Shown here: in pieces, positions 45,706 to 57,255 of the stretch
Layout of the letters: every line of letters starts with the position of its first letter
Numbering within the stretch: the stretch's first letter is position 1
Assembly: GCA_019009955.1 (NCBI GenBank)
Contig: CM032233.1
Span: forward strand, 98,541,001 to 98,605,000
Direction of reading: 5' to 3'
DNA length: 64,000 nucleotides
Origin: Riptortus pedestris
Taxonomy: Eukaryota; Arthropoda; Insecta; Hemiptera; Alydidae
Notes under the pieces: model-generated
What the model was told of the DNA's origin: nothing
The model's database searches: none
What the model saw: the letters and a program-made list of their open reading frames with translations, nothing else
Translations under genes and position numbers: made by a program

Positions 45706-46399
45706 AAATAATATTAAAACGAAAACCTATAGATTGCTCGTTCTGATGAGCACTAGAAGCATAAAGTGAACGTTAATAAAATATTTTTTTGAATGGAATA
45801 AATTATTTTAACAATACTTGAAATAAATGGTGGAAATGAGATATTTAGTCACATATATTTGTTAATATCTCAAGGGCAGGAATTTAATGAGGGTTGAAAA
45901 GAAAAAAAACTCCAATTCATTCCGTAAATACTAAAATCACCGCAAATCTTACCAAAAACGCAAAGGCCCACACACACAAGTAAATATAAAACAAAATCAG
46001 TTTAGCATATACAGGTCGTATCATTCTACTAGGACTATGCGCCAAGAGGTGATTCACGAATCATTGGCATCAAAATAGTTTATCTTAAATAGGCCCGAAT
46101 TCAAGCCTTTGAAGTAATATTGTAGTCCCGGTGATATCCATACTCTCGATTAAAAATACATTTAAAAGTAGTTCTCCTCCCCGAAGTATTCGGCCTGGGG
46201 TAATTTCAAATACAGCATTAATAAGTCCATCATAATTCATGTAAGGAGGTAGCATTTTAGATATAAACTGCCTATGTTTCATTGAAATGATTTGAAGATG
46301 AAAGTTGAAAACCAATAAAAATTAGTCAATGAAGGTTTGAAAATGATCAGGCAAGGTATTTCTGATCCACAGAAGGAAATATACCAAAGTTGGATTCTT
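45706..46399. other. Unassigned spacer
   Basis: The minus ORF at 46085-46315 (...HRQFISKMLPPYMNYDG..., ...LLNVFLIESMDITGTT...) is protein-like but unrecognised. Otherwise AT-rich. Confidence 0.3.
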
Positions 46400-46491
46400 C
46401 ATTTTCGTCATCTCTTGGGTAGGATCGCAGGACGTTTGAAGAAACTTTTCGAAAATGTCAATAGCTGATTTCCCTTCAGGGAAACCTCTTA
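46400..46491 (-). mobile_element. HINE head fragment
   Basis: 'cattttcgtcatctcttggg', 'taggatcgcaggacgtttga' and 'tagctgatttcccttcaggg' then 'aaacctctta': only the head and palindrome of a HINE. Confidence 0.85.
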
Positions 46492-46493
46492 AA

Positions 46494-46691
46494 ATCCACA
46501 AGCTTCGTGAAACCGATCAAAGGGTCTACAAATCTAGATACCGTAGGCAAGCTACGACCTGGATTATTGGAAAGCAAATTTCAAAGACTGAAAAAGCAAT
46601 GTTTACGCGATGTGGGATGGTAAATTTGCAAAATGCCAATGCATGGGCAGAACACAACCCACTCGCTATCTTCTTGACACCACATCCGGTT

Positions 46692-46697
<6 letters not shown>
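46494..46697 (+). pseudogene. Transposase fragment (mariner/Tc1-like DDE region)
   Basis: The frame reads ...KTEKAMFTRCGMVNLQNANA..., then WAEHNPLAIFLTPHP. This resembles the segment around and after the second catalytic Asp in Tc1/mariner-type transposases (DEA.F...G.VN..N.R.W...NP....TP.HP.KV). Here the expected D-E is replaced by E-K, so the catalytic residue is lost. The ORF's apparent N-terminus (46455-46493) is HINE sequence, and its C-terminus is an extended (CT)n. Small, dead fragment. Confidence 0.5.

Positions 46698-46765
<68 letters not shown>
46695..46765. repeat. (CT)n microsatellite
   Basis: About 70 bp of CT, expanded inside the former transposase frame. Confidence 0.95.
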
Positions 46766-46768
<3 letters not shown>

Positions 46769-48158
46769 TTAACAGATTCCTCAGAACTTTTAAATGTTCT
46801 TGAATAAGTAATTACCGAGCTTTTTGTCGAAATCTTTTAAATAGAGGAAGGAATGCGTAGTTTTATATAGAGGCCCACTCAGCACATAGCAAAAGAAACA
46901 TTAGACATTGTATTGGTCTAACCTGAAGATGCTGTACGGAAATACGATGGCTGTGCTGGACCAACTCCAGCACTGGTAGGATGACCTACAAATTTTTCCC
47001 AGGTGTCAGGAGCAGAACTAAGCTGACGTGGTACGTCCCAGATAACGCAGGGAAATGTGTTTAGTCTACGCAACCCGTGCTTGACGAACTGTTTTGTTAT
47101 TGTTGGAATACAAATATTATTTCAGAATGATTACTACATTCCAAAGCAAATATCGGCCCAAGCTTATCGGGGTTAATTGTAGTACGGTATTTTCCCTTAT
47201 TTTTAGTAAGAAATATAGCTCATTTTCTTTTTTCTATTAGTTTTATGAAACTAAAACTACAAATAAATGGAGCGATGTCTTTAAATAAAATCAAAATGTT
47301 ATTAAAGTTGTACGTTTGATGGAATTGCCCCATTTCCAAATTTCATGAAATTGCAATAGCCTTTTATTAATGTTCAATTTCGTCTAAAGCATTTCGATAG
47401 ACCTTTGTCATTGACTGTTCATAACTAAAGTATTGTCACATTACAGGAAATTTCATATTCTTTTCAGTTGTGCATGCAGAATAATTCGGCGGAGGGGGGG
47501 GGGGGTTAACAACAATATTTTATTTTAGAAAAAAAAAAATTGTCTGACACAAGAGCTCCTTCATTTTAATTGATTGGTGATTGCGACGAATCACCTCCGG
47601 GCTTTGTACATAAAAATTGTAGTAATGAACCAGATTAAATATGTTAATTATATAACGTTTTTCGATGCAATACATAGATCGGACATATTTCCGATTTTAC
47701 ATTTCACACTTCCTCTAATCCCCAACTCATTCTGCTCCAATATAACATACATAATACAAAACGCAGTATTTCTGTTGATATACTAGCCTAAAAACATAAG
47801 GTTTCAGCCTAATAAAACACTCTACACTTATGTATTGAAAAGTCATGAAATGCGATTCCTCGCCTCCTAAAACCTCCTTGCCTCGATAAAAATCTGCTAA
47901 TTGAGATGTATAAATCATGTAATGTACCTTAAATTTAATATAGCCTTTCTATATAAGTGGATAAGTTTGATTTATGGAAAACACAGGATGTGTGCTCTCA
48001 TCCAGATCCGGTGGCCTACTAACACCTATAATTCTGAAAGAAAATATAATAATTACATTACTCCTACTGATTTCGATTACAGGAAAACTATCATACAGGA
48101 ATATATAACAATAGATTATTTGCTTAGTCCTAATATGAAATGCTTAAATTTAATGTTA
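46766..48158. other. Unassigned stretch with HINE tail remnant
   Basis: At 47045-47095 'gcagggaaatgtgtttagtc', 'tacgcaacccgtgcttgacg' is a decayed HINE tail (+). A G run lies at 47491-47505. ORFs at 47574-47786 and 47727-47918 have no motif. Confidence 0.45.
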
Positions 48159-48238
48159 CATATATATATATATATATGTGTGTGTCTCTGTGTATTTGAG
48201 TGCGTGTGTGTGTGTGTGTTTGTCTGTGTGAGTGTGTG

Positions 48239-48273
<35 letters not shown>
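48159..48273. repeat. (TA)n(GT)n(TA)n compound microsatellite
   Basis: TA, imperfect GT, then TA again. The ORFs across it on both strands are low-complexity artefacts. Confidence 0.95.
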
Positions 48274-48276
<3 letters not shown>

Positions 48277-48510
48277 TTAATGCATTAGTACGTGTTGTAA
48301 TTTGAGATTTACTTATCCTGGAACATTCAAAGGATTGAGTATTGTCGGTCATTTAATTTTATTGCTGATCTTCTTACAATTGTCAAAGATTTGTGCTTTT
48401 GTAGAAAAATAAACAACAAAAATGTAGTCAAATTCAAATCATAAGTCTTTCTGTAATGAATATGTCTAAGTGACTGTAATAAACTTTAGCGTAAAAGGAT
48501 TAAAAAAAAA

Positions 48511-48924
48511 GTCCGTCACGCAGGGGCTGCGGAAACTAAGCAGATTTCCCACGTGAAGTTATACAATAGAGAAATCTCCATTCGGAAACGGCCAAACTAG
48601 CTTTCAGCGGGAACCATAGCTCGTCCGTTACACTTAATAAAAATGCAAATATCTCGGTTAATATTCAAGATAGAGAATAAATGTAACACTAATTATAGTA
48701 AATTTATTTATCAAGAAGATTGTTTCTATACAAGTTATCGATCCGACGTATAGTAACAGAGATATTTCGAATCTTCGAAAATCCCCCCCCCCCCCTCTGA
48801 ACCCCCCCTCCTACTGGTCCGATTTCAGCCGTTAACGAAGTTGATCTTCCTTTTTACATAAAACGATTAAATACCGAGTTGAGTGACGATCAATCCAAGA
48901 TTGTGACCGCTAGAATGTCAACAG

Positions 48925-49007
<83 letters not shown>

Positions 49008-49125
49008 AACGGACCTCATTTTCGTCATCTCCTGGGTAGGATCGATGGACATTTGAAGACATTTTTCGAAAATTGCGTCATGAGTACGACCTTAATAGCT
49101 GATTTCCCTTAAGGGAAATCTGCTA
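48511..49125 (-). mobile_element. HINE, full-length short form
   Basis: GTCCGTCACGCAGGGGCTGC at left. (TA)n at 48930-48972 passes into (AG)n to about 49002. 'gctgatttcccttaagggaa', 'atctgcta' at right. Confidence 0.93.
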
Positions 49126-49204
49126 TTAGATGGTAATTATTAGGAAATGTGAAGAAACTTAGAAATTAGAAACTTTTTTTAGTACCGGCAACCAATATGA
49201 TTTT

Positions 49205-49750
49205 TAGCAGATTTTTTTTTATTTTACCTCTCCACTCCTCTCCCTCCTCTTGATCCTGAAAACGATTCGAATTTAAGCTTGAAATACAATGTGGGATAAT
49301 TCGAAGTGGGGCTGTACATAAGGTAGAAAACCAAAACATTCAAATATCTTTGATAATATTTGAGGTAGAGAGAACATATATTGAACAATTGTAAAAAAAT
49401 AAAATATTCATATATCATTTAACATTTTGACAGATAGTAATATAACATTTTTTAATATTACTGATAATAACGGAGGTATTTAGAATTTTCGACGCCCCCC
49501 CCCCCTGTCACTGATTCGATTTCAGCCGTTAACGCATATGATCTTTAATTTTACATAAAACATTTTAATATCGTATTTGGTATCGATTAAACAAAATTAC
49601 GAACGTTAGAGTGTTAACAGACAAATGTATATATATATTTGAGTGGACCTCATTTTTGTCATTCCCTGGGTAGGATCGATGGGGGATTTGAAACAATATT
49701 TCATGAGTACAACCTCAATAGCTGATTTCTATTGAGGGAAATCTATTAAA
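49205..49750 (-). mobile_element. Diverged HINE
   Basis: A subterminal 'tagcagattttttttt' at the left, then 'gttaacgcatatgatctt', 'cgttagagtgttaacagaca', a short TA tract, 'tccctgggtaggatcgatgg' and 'gctgatttctattgagggaa', 'atctatta'. More diverged than its neighbours and lacking the ACGCAG hairpin. Confidence 0.8.
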
Positions 49751-50107
49751 AAATCAAAGCCTGTCCTGGTATTGGTGGTTGTAAATCTGATTGCTTCCGT
49801 AGAGGCAGGACGAGCATTTTTTGCGGTAGCTGAGGAGTTTTACGTGGAGCCATTAGTAGAAAGCCACCTGGTCAGATGAGGGTTTGGAGCGGCAGGTGTT
49901 ACAGGTAAAAGGAAGGAGGCAAGCAGCAACTGCCTATACCTGACACGCACACCAACAATACTTGCTGTAATCCCAACCTTACTTTTAGCATACTAGAATT
50001 TGAATAGAAATTTTAGTTTTCACGAACTAATAGCAGAATGGCGACCTTCCGCCGTATGAATTGTATACTGAATTTTTAAAGGTCTTTATTTCACTAAGAA
50101 TCGGTTT
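49751..50107. other. GC-richer spacer with a short Cys-rich frame
   Basis: A frame at 49759-49833 encodes ACPGIGGCKSDCFRRGRTSI then FCGS and a stop, with four cysteines in 24 residues. There is no Met, and an in-frame stop lies just upstream in the HINE end. It could be a chance reading or part of an exon cut by the HINE. Nothing else recognised. Confidence 0.2.
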
Positions 50108-51091
50108 TAGCAGATTTCCCTTGAGGGGAAATCCTTCGTGCTCATGGTGTGATTTTCGAAAAATTTCTTCAAATGTCCATCGATCCTACCTAGTAGGTGA
50201 CGAAAATGAGGTCCGTTCAAAATTGTGTAAAATGGTTCGTTGATGGCTGAAATCGAACCAGTGAGAGGGGGGGGGAGGGTTAGAGGGAAGGAATTTCGAA
50301 AATTCGAAATATCTTCGTAATTATACGTCGAATCGAAAAATTTTATTGAACTAATCTTATTGCAAATAATATTTATTATAAATATTTTTATATACATTTA
50401 TTCCCTATCTTGAGATATTTGAAATTCTTAGTTTTCGGCCTTCAGTAAACCCCCACTCCGACTCATGTCATATTAGTAATGTTATATCGTAAACCACTTT
50501 ATTCCAAGCTTAAATACCAAATATTGTTTTCATCATACTTTTACTGTGTCAGATACATGCAAATGCGCAGTGCGATGGCGTCGTCAATTAAGATTTTGAG
50601 GTCGTGAATCAAAAATACTATTTCTTCTATATCATACTCTATATTTAACTGTTTCATTACACACCGCATTAGTTAATGGCTGATGATGTTCTATAATTGT
50701 TGTTCTATGCATTGTTTTCGTAACTCAAGTATTAAGCGAGTGGTAAATCTAGAGTGGTGAGTTCGATTCTTGCCTGGGCAAAGGAAATTATTTAGTGACG
50801 AAATTCATTAAATAACGTCCTAAAATCCCACCCTGGCTAGAAAAGGGTGGTAACCTGTAGATAACCCGTCCCAATTAGCCTAAGTTGCAAAAAGTGGACG
50901 TTAATAAATAATAATAATAATTAACCGAGGTATTTGCAGTTTCTTGTTTTCATACTTCATTAACTCCCCCCCCCACCCCACAACCCTTTTATTCAACAGG
51001 TTATTGCATAGAAATAGAGAATGAGATCACAAGTGTCTTATACCAGCACTTGGGGAATCTGCTTAGTTTACTCAGCCCCTGCGTGATGGAC
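50108..51091 (+). mobile_element. HINE, long form, with a nested SINE
   Basis: TAGCAGATTTCCCTTGAGGG at left. Head block, no (TA)n expansion, 'gagggggggggagggtta', second half with 'aagcttaaataccaaatatt', and the end 'ggaatctgcttagtttactc', 'agcccctgcgtgatggac' followed by T. A SINE-like insert lies at 50741-50919. ORFs at 50061-50243 and 50107-50397 are HINE sequence. Confidence 0.9.
50731..50929 (+). mobile_element. tRNA-derived SINE-like insert with 10-bp near-identical flanks
   Basis: The flanks ATTAAGCGAG (50731-50740) and ATTAACCGAG (50920-50929) interrupt HINE sequence that is continuous elsewhere. The 179-bp insert begins with a tRNA-like head containing 'gtgagttcgattcttgcc' (B box), has a body with 'tcccaccctggctagaaaag', and ends in a (AATA)/(AAT)n tail. 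Head, body, simple tail and flanking repeat fit a SINE. Confidence 0.7.
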
Positions 51092-51838
51092 TTTTTGTTA
51101 TTTTCACATATAATTTTATAATTTATTCATAAATAAATATCAATATTTATTGAATGAAGTAACACTTACGTCCTACATATCATAACAAGGTTGATTAATA
51201 ATGGTGCTGGAATTAAGAAACCAGTTCCTTATTGGACTAGAAGGTTATATCCTTCAATTGAGACTCAACTTGATTTAGAGTTGAGAAAGGTCTCAAATAG
51301 GCCTTAATTTATTTAAAAATTATTTATTCACATTCTCGGCCTCTTCTGGAATGAATTAAAAATTAACAACTATATTTTGAATAGGAAAAGGAATTTTGGC
51401 ATATACAATATGTCCTAATATGCTTGAAATGTAATTTATCATACATTCCTATCTAAATAAAAACTTTAAACCTCTCATCATTATCATCAAAATGTATTCC
51501 TTTCTAATCATTTTGGAGGAATTTCCACTACCGGGTATAATGAGATTTTAAAATGTAGACCTAACCGTAAACCAGGTTATAGTTGCTATTCATTCCAAAG
51601 TGCTAGAATGTGGTTCTTAAAAAAATATACGTTCTTTGACTTTGTGGTACTTTTGGATTTCTGTACCTGAACTAAAACAATTTTTGTCACATGCTAATGA
51701 CATTTATCCATAATTTTGATCAATTAATTTCCAGAAAGAAGAAATATGACAATAGTCATTTGTATAAGTTACATGTTAAACTGTCCATTTGTAAAAGTAC
51801 CTTTCTTCAATTTTGTTTGTTTCTAAAATTAAAAAAAT

Positions 51839-51889
<51 letters not shown>

Positions 51890-53101
51890 AGTTTGTATGT
51901 GTGATAGAGAAAGTGGGAGCAAATGATTGTGAATCTTTAAGATATTAGAAAATTTAATCTGTTCATTTTATTTATGTACATACTAATTTTTATTTATTTG
52001 ATTTTAGATTTAATTTTAACCATTGAAAGTATATAATTCTTTTCGTAATTTTATTAGTCTTTATAGTTTATAATTATCTAGTTTCTTTATAAGATATTTT
52101 TTTAATTAAATGTTTCGTTTTCTTTCTTTTTTATTTGTTGATTCGTGTTTTTTGTCTCTGGTTGTCTTCTTAATTTGTTCTGTTCTAAGTGTATTGTTTA
52201 ATTTTTGCTGTTACTGTTTTCATTTTTTATTTTATTTATATACATTGTTTTTTGATTTCGCAGCTAACGCTCCACAATAAATAAATAAATAAAATTAAAA
52301 AATAAATCACACTTCACCTCATCATTACAAAAGCCATGGGAAACGCAAAGGATAGTGTTTTGTTGAAAATAAAATGATTATACATGCTGTATTTTTGGGA
52401 TTTATCCGATTTTATTAGGTAAAAGCATTCCATTAATAGCATGAAGTCGTTGTGCAAAGTAGGTAACCAAAGGGACCCTTTACATATCTAGTAGGCACTG
52501 AAAAATAGAACCTTGGAGATGAAAGGACCTTCCTTTCCGACGGGGATGCAGTTAGTTTCCGTAGCATAAAAGAGAAACCCCAAAGTTAGTGCTAACCAAC
52601 TCCTTCGAATGAATATGTTCTTGAATGTTAAACCGAAATAACTGTTGCAAAAAAGAAAAAATGGGGTGTATGAAAAAAAATACTGTAATACATGATATAG
52701 CAACAATCAACAGGTTTATGGTATAGGGCCAGAGTAAATAATTAGGCAAAGGAACAAAACATAGGAAATGTCTTGAAAAGAATACACCATTCAATTAACC
52801 AAAAAAATCCAAAGACATTCAGTTTAATTAGCAGACAAAGAGAAAATATTTGTACGATTATATACATTTAAATTAATTTGAAATACTTAAAAAAAGGAAC
52901 ACAAAACACAGGAGTAACAAATTACAGACACTCTTGAAATTTTATATCCGTCATAATCCGTTTAATCTTATCATATAATAAATGTGTTTTTATCTTGAGA
53001 AAAATCTTCCCGGGGCAGTTATTAGACGTCATTCTCATCGGAGCCCAAGAATAAACATTTTAATTGGTGTGGTCTTCCACAGGAAATGAAAATCTGGGAA
53101 G
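51092..53101. other. 2-kb region without recognised genes
   Basis: AT-rich, with (TG)n at 51840-51888. The overlapping minus ORFs at 52488-52706 and 52552-52794 have no motif. An (AAAT)n-type tail near 52278-52300 may be a retroelement end. Confidence 0.45.
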
Positions 53102-53212
53102 TCAAATTTGTGTAGGGGTGCAGCATTGCTCATGTTCGCATGGTGAGGGGAAGCATTCAGTTGAGTAGGGCCTATGACTCACAGAACAGCTGTGACACGG
53201 AGTAGCGGCCAT
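53102..53212 (-). CDS. Short cysteine-rich ORF, hypothetical (weak)
   Basis: The minus-strand ATG at 53212 opens a 36-residue frame ending at 53102. It begins MAATPCHSCSVSHRPYSTEC and ends FPSPCEHEQCCTPTQI. It has six cysteines including a CC pair, in the GC-richest patch nearby (53090-53290). The spacing EC.4C.4CC recalls secreted Cys-knot peptides such as prokineticin/astakine-like domains, but downstream cysteines are missing and no signal peptide is present. An alternative frame gives IGRRDGRYSVSQLF at 53227-53183 between acceptor- and donor-like sites. Only one can be real. It could be an exon of an incompletely visible gene or chance. Confidence 0.2.
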   Translation of the reverse strand: MAATPCHSCSVSHRPYSTECFPSPCEHEQCCTPTQI

Positions 53213-55037
53213 CCCTTCTGCCGATCACTATTTCAAGGCAACCAAGACTGCCCTCAGCCTATCTCCATAAGGCTTCTATTGTAAGATCTTTATCGTGTCC
53301 ATTAATATAAACACGGTAATTAAAAATTAATTAATATCCTGTAAAATCGATTCACTAAATTTATAAAAAGTACAAATTGCGACTAATCACTTTCTCAGTT
53401 GAATGTAAGAATAAGGCGATGGAATATGCATTCGTTCAAGTACTGAATTTGAACTCCTTTTCTTGTTTTCTTACAACTCTTCTGTACAGTATCAACCCAC
53501 AAATAACCCCGTTTTGTTGTGTATTCCCACAGGGTTTCTAAGCTTTTCTATATTCGTTAATAGGACGAACATGTTAAAGGACATTTTTGAAGAACAAAAA
53601 TGTCTCGTCGTCCGGAGGGCTGCTATTTAAAAATAAAAACGGGAATTATTTGACTTAAAAAGGCAATGTGATGGCAAAAATAGCGTATGCCATAATGACA
53701 GAGAAAGGAAAAACTGAAGAGTTTGATAACAAAAACACGAATTTAAAAGTTTCTTAAAACGATACTATTTCAAAGGATCCGATGACATCAGCCATGACAT
53801 CATTGGCTGACTCCCATCTCTAAACCCTCCACTCTGACCTCTATATCATGCATGAGGTTCCAATGGAGGTTAAATTAATTGAGTATGAATGGCATTAGTA
53901 GGTCTGATAGTTTATGAAGTCACGACAGGATGTCCGTATTATTATTCCTTACGTATAAGACTCTTGGCGGCAAAATGAAATTTAATTGCCCGAGATTAAA
54001 TAGGTGGTTTTGTAATGTTTAGTAGCTGTTGGGAAATGTGATTTATGTGGGGATAGTATCACGGTATGTACAATAATTTAGTTTAGCAACGGAAGGATAA
54101 TAAGGTCAAAACACCTCCCCTATTTATACTTCGTTTATTAAATACAGAGTACTTTCGGGGCGAACAGTCCCATCTTCAGTGCTCTAGAGCTGGTCCCTAG
54201 TGAGCCGACATCTCCGGCGAGATCCGGTCTCGCACGGACATGTGTTGATTATGGACCTCCACCAGCCAGCCCAAATCCCGAGTGATTTAGTTTAGCCTTT
54301 TAAATATGATAGAATTTAATATATTCTAAAAAAGTGTATAGACTATTGAACAAAATTCTTTTTGGCTACGGTTTTTTATTTCGCTACAATTTAGTTCATA
54401 TTACCAAAAATGAAATGTATATATATACAATGCAGGTATACCTGCTCTGTTATAAACAAATTTACGGAATTTTTTTGCAGGGGCTCTTGTGTTATCCTAG
54501 ATCGGAATACAACACTTTTTAATTACTACTTTAGTATTAAAATATAGTAAAACTATTAATTACTTCCGGACGTTTTAAATATCAACAAAATACACTTCTT
54601 GGTTAGCTGAGGTCTGTTTCTTGGGTCTTATTTTTTACCTTTAGTTTTTCACCTCGACATTCATGTAATGAATGCCCAAAAAATAAGCTTAAATATGATC
54701 ATCCGATTTTATTAGTTCCTATTAAAAAAAAAAGAAGTAAGTAGAACAAATGTAAGAATTACGGCTTATAGAGCAAAACTAACAAAAGATAACTTCAGAC
54801 ATGGGAGAGTGCATTCCCCTTTTATTGTATTAATAAATACAGATAAAATCCACATTGGCACATTTTTTTGCTGAAACAAATATACTTTTTTGGTATAAGG
54901 GAATTATATTATTTGAGAGATATATCGAAATCAAAAACAGTATAACCTCTTCATTTACTCTCTCATTTTTATTTTCATGGTTTTACAAGCTTTGAGGCTT
55001 TCTGACGCCACTTCAAGGACTTTTTTTAAAGTTGATA
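53213..55037. other. Unassigned stretch
   Basis: A GC-rich patch at about 54145-54290 ('gagccgacatctccggcgag', 'tctcgcacggacatgtgttg') is preceded by 'tactttcggggcgaacagtc' and 'cccatcttcagtgctc', a style of sequence seen near retroelement ends. I cannot assign it. The ORF at 54334-54522 has no motif. Confidence 0.35.
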
Positions 55038-55207
55038 AAACAAGAGTTTTTCTGTTTGATAAAAAGAAATTTACATATGTTACACGTGTAATAACTAATA
55101 GTTGAATGTGTAGGAACATGAAAAAGTTGCATTTGACAGTTTTCCAAATATAAGATATTGTAATGTAAATAATTTAATAAATAAATAATTACCAAGAACT
55201 TTTTTAC
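55038..55207. repeat. ~165-bp direct repeat, unit 1
   Basis: Shares with unit 2 (55431-55597) the blocks 'agttgaatgtgtaggaacat', 'gaaaaagttgcatttg', 'cagttttccaaatataa' and 'aatttaataaataaataatt'. Both end in an A/T-rich tail like a retroelement 3' end. The ORF at 55013-55195 is repeat sequence. Confidence 0.8.
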
Positions 55208-55430
55208 TTGTTTATTTGGGGTTTAAATACATTAAAATAATAAAATACTAATAACAATAATACAACTTATCTAACCTATAATATTTAAAATACACAATTA
55301 ATAAGGGGGTCCCTAACCGCTTGGAAGTTCATAAAGGAAATTATAAAAGAAAGGTGCTAACGCCCAAAAAGGAGTTCTTAGCCTTTACCTAACACGTAGC
55401 ACTCACAAAACACACACAAAATAAATAATA

Positions 55431-55597
55431 AAACATGAGTTTTCTGTTTAATGAAATAAATTTACACATGTTACAATTGTAATAACAAGTAGTTGAATGT
55501 GTAGGAACATGAAAAAGTTACATTTGGCAGTTTTCCAAATATAATATATCGTAATGTAAATAATTTAATAAATAAATAATTTCCAAAAACTTTGTTA
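55431..55597. repeat. ~165-bp direct repeat, unit 2
   Basis: Partner of 55038-55207 with about 15-20 differences by eye. The 223 bp between the units is unrelated. Confidence 0.8.
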
Positions 55598-56277
55598 CAA
55601 GATGCTTTACTGATAGACAAAAGGATTAATTGAGTTTTTAAATGTGACAGTTCTATTGTGGTATCAATTTATTTAAAAACTACGGTGTTTTCGATTTTAA
55701 TGGCCAAAGGTTTATTCCTGTCAAACGTTTTACCTCACTGATATAAAATCATTAACATAAACATTCCTAAACATTGGCTCAGAACAATCAAAATTCCAAT
55801 GATAACATGTTATCCTCCAACATAATGTGGAAAACAAAACACTCAACCTGAAGCGCTACATTCCTAGCGAATTCACATAACCTTGTGTTTATTATTAAAT
55901 AGGGATACGTTTGCGATAAAGAACATGACGTGGAACAAATAAATCCTTTGAGGACGGTTTATAAGCATCGAAGAGAGTACATCTAGTTATTGTAGATATA
56001 TAATACAAAGCGGAGTATGTGCGGAGAGAGAGCAAGTGGCCAACACAATGTAGCCCACATCCTGATTGTGTGGGGAGTAGAGGAACACAGGGGCTTCACT
56101 GGACCACGACCGCCAGTCTGCTTGCTAACAACCTTTAACCTTCGCTGCGCTATATATACGTACCTAACAACTCACTAGCATTCACCCGTCACCTCCATTC
56201 AATTGATTACCAACAAAAATTAAAACTTTACGTTCGCCTTTTTATGGAAAAATACATGACTGAGGATCTCAAGAACC
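55598..56277. other. Unassigned spacer
   Basis: A GC-richer stretch at 56010-56150 has no recognised motif. Nothing else supported. Confidence 0.4.
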
Positions 56278-56821
56278 GTATACATCATATGTGGGACCAC
56301 CGATCCGCGACACCATTTGAAAAACCCAATTAAACAAAAATATTAAACTACTTACTCCAAATGAAGAAGATGAGGAGAGATTTGTATGTTTGGCAGTACT
56401 TATAAATGCGAACAGTTATTTTCAATGATGAAAGTTAATAAATCAAAACATCGTACAAGGCCGACTGACGATAATTTGGAAAATTCTTTTCGCCTTTGTA
56501 TCAGTGGAACTAATCCAAACATCGATGGATTAGTTTCCCAAATTCAATCTCAAGTGTCTCATTGATTTCGGTGTCGCTATTTAACTTTCGTTGTTTGTAA
56601 TAATTCCAAATTCACCGATTTGATTATAATGTTGTACCTATTGTTTTCATTTCATTTTGTTATTTTAATACATTGTCGTATAATTTCATGTCTGATATCT
56701 ATCGTTAAAAATTATGAACACTATTTTAAAATGCACTACTTTTAAAAGTAGCTCGCGAACGTATTTGTACGCTAAAGTTTGGCCCGTAACATGTCAAAGG
56801 TTGCCCATACCTGGTATACAT
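56278..56821 (+). mobile_element. Internally deleted hAT element with 8-bp TSD
   Basis: GTATACAT at 56278-56285 and 56814-56821 is an exact 8-bp target duplication, the hAT hallmark. The element (56286-56813, 528 bp) begins CATATGTGGGACCACC and ends GGTTGCCCATACCTG, imperfect inverted ends of the CAG..ATGGGCAACC type. GC-rich subterminal sequence 'ttggcccgtaacatg' lies near the right end. Only the last part of the transposase gene remains. Confidence 0.88.
56386..56565 (+). pseudogene. hAT transposase C-terminal dimerisation region
   Basis: The frame reads MFGSTYKCEQLFSMMKVNKS, then KHRTRPTDDNLENSFRL, and ends SQIQSQVSH and a stop. GSTY.CEQ.FS.MK..KSK.R..LTD..L is the diagnostic C-terminal hAT dimerisation block (ZBED/GTF2IRD2-like branch). 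The in-frame region upstream stops at 56371-56373. The DNA-binding and catalytic domains have been deleted, so it cannot be active. Confidence 0.88.
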
Positions 56822-57255
56822 GTTTCAGCCGACACCCTTCGCTTACCTACAAACAGCCGAGAAATCGCATAACAGCTTCTCCCATCAATTCATACTAAAA
56901 TGTAGGACTTTATGTGTGAAATTCTCAAATACTGTTCATTCTTAATTCAAGGTTCACCCTTTGACTGGAATAAAGCCACGGGTTGAAAACCAATCTACAA
57001 TAAAAATCTAAAATTCACAGGCAAAAAGTCTTACTAGCCTGCTACACAAGGAATAATTCTATAATATTTGGACACTTTAGTCAGACCAGTACTTGCATAA
57101 CCTCAGACCACACACCGCAAAATACACAAATTACGGATTCCCTATTAGTTTCCAAGTCCATCCCAAGTTTATCTATAAACACTCAGTTCCTCCTGGTGCA
57201 GGGTACAAAACGCCGCAGGGAATCATTCTTTTATCATAGCTCAAGTATATAAAAA
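56822..57255. other. Unassigned spacer
   Basis: No gene or repeat recognised. Confidence 0.45.
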
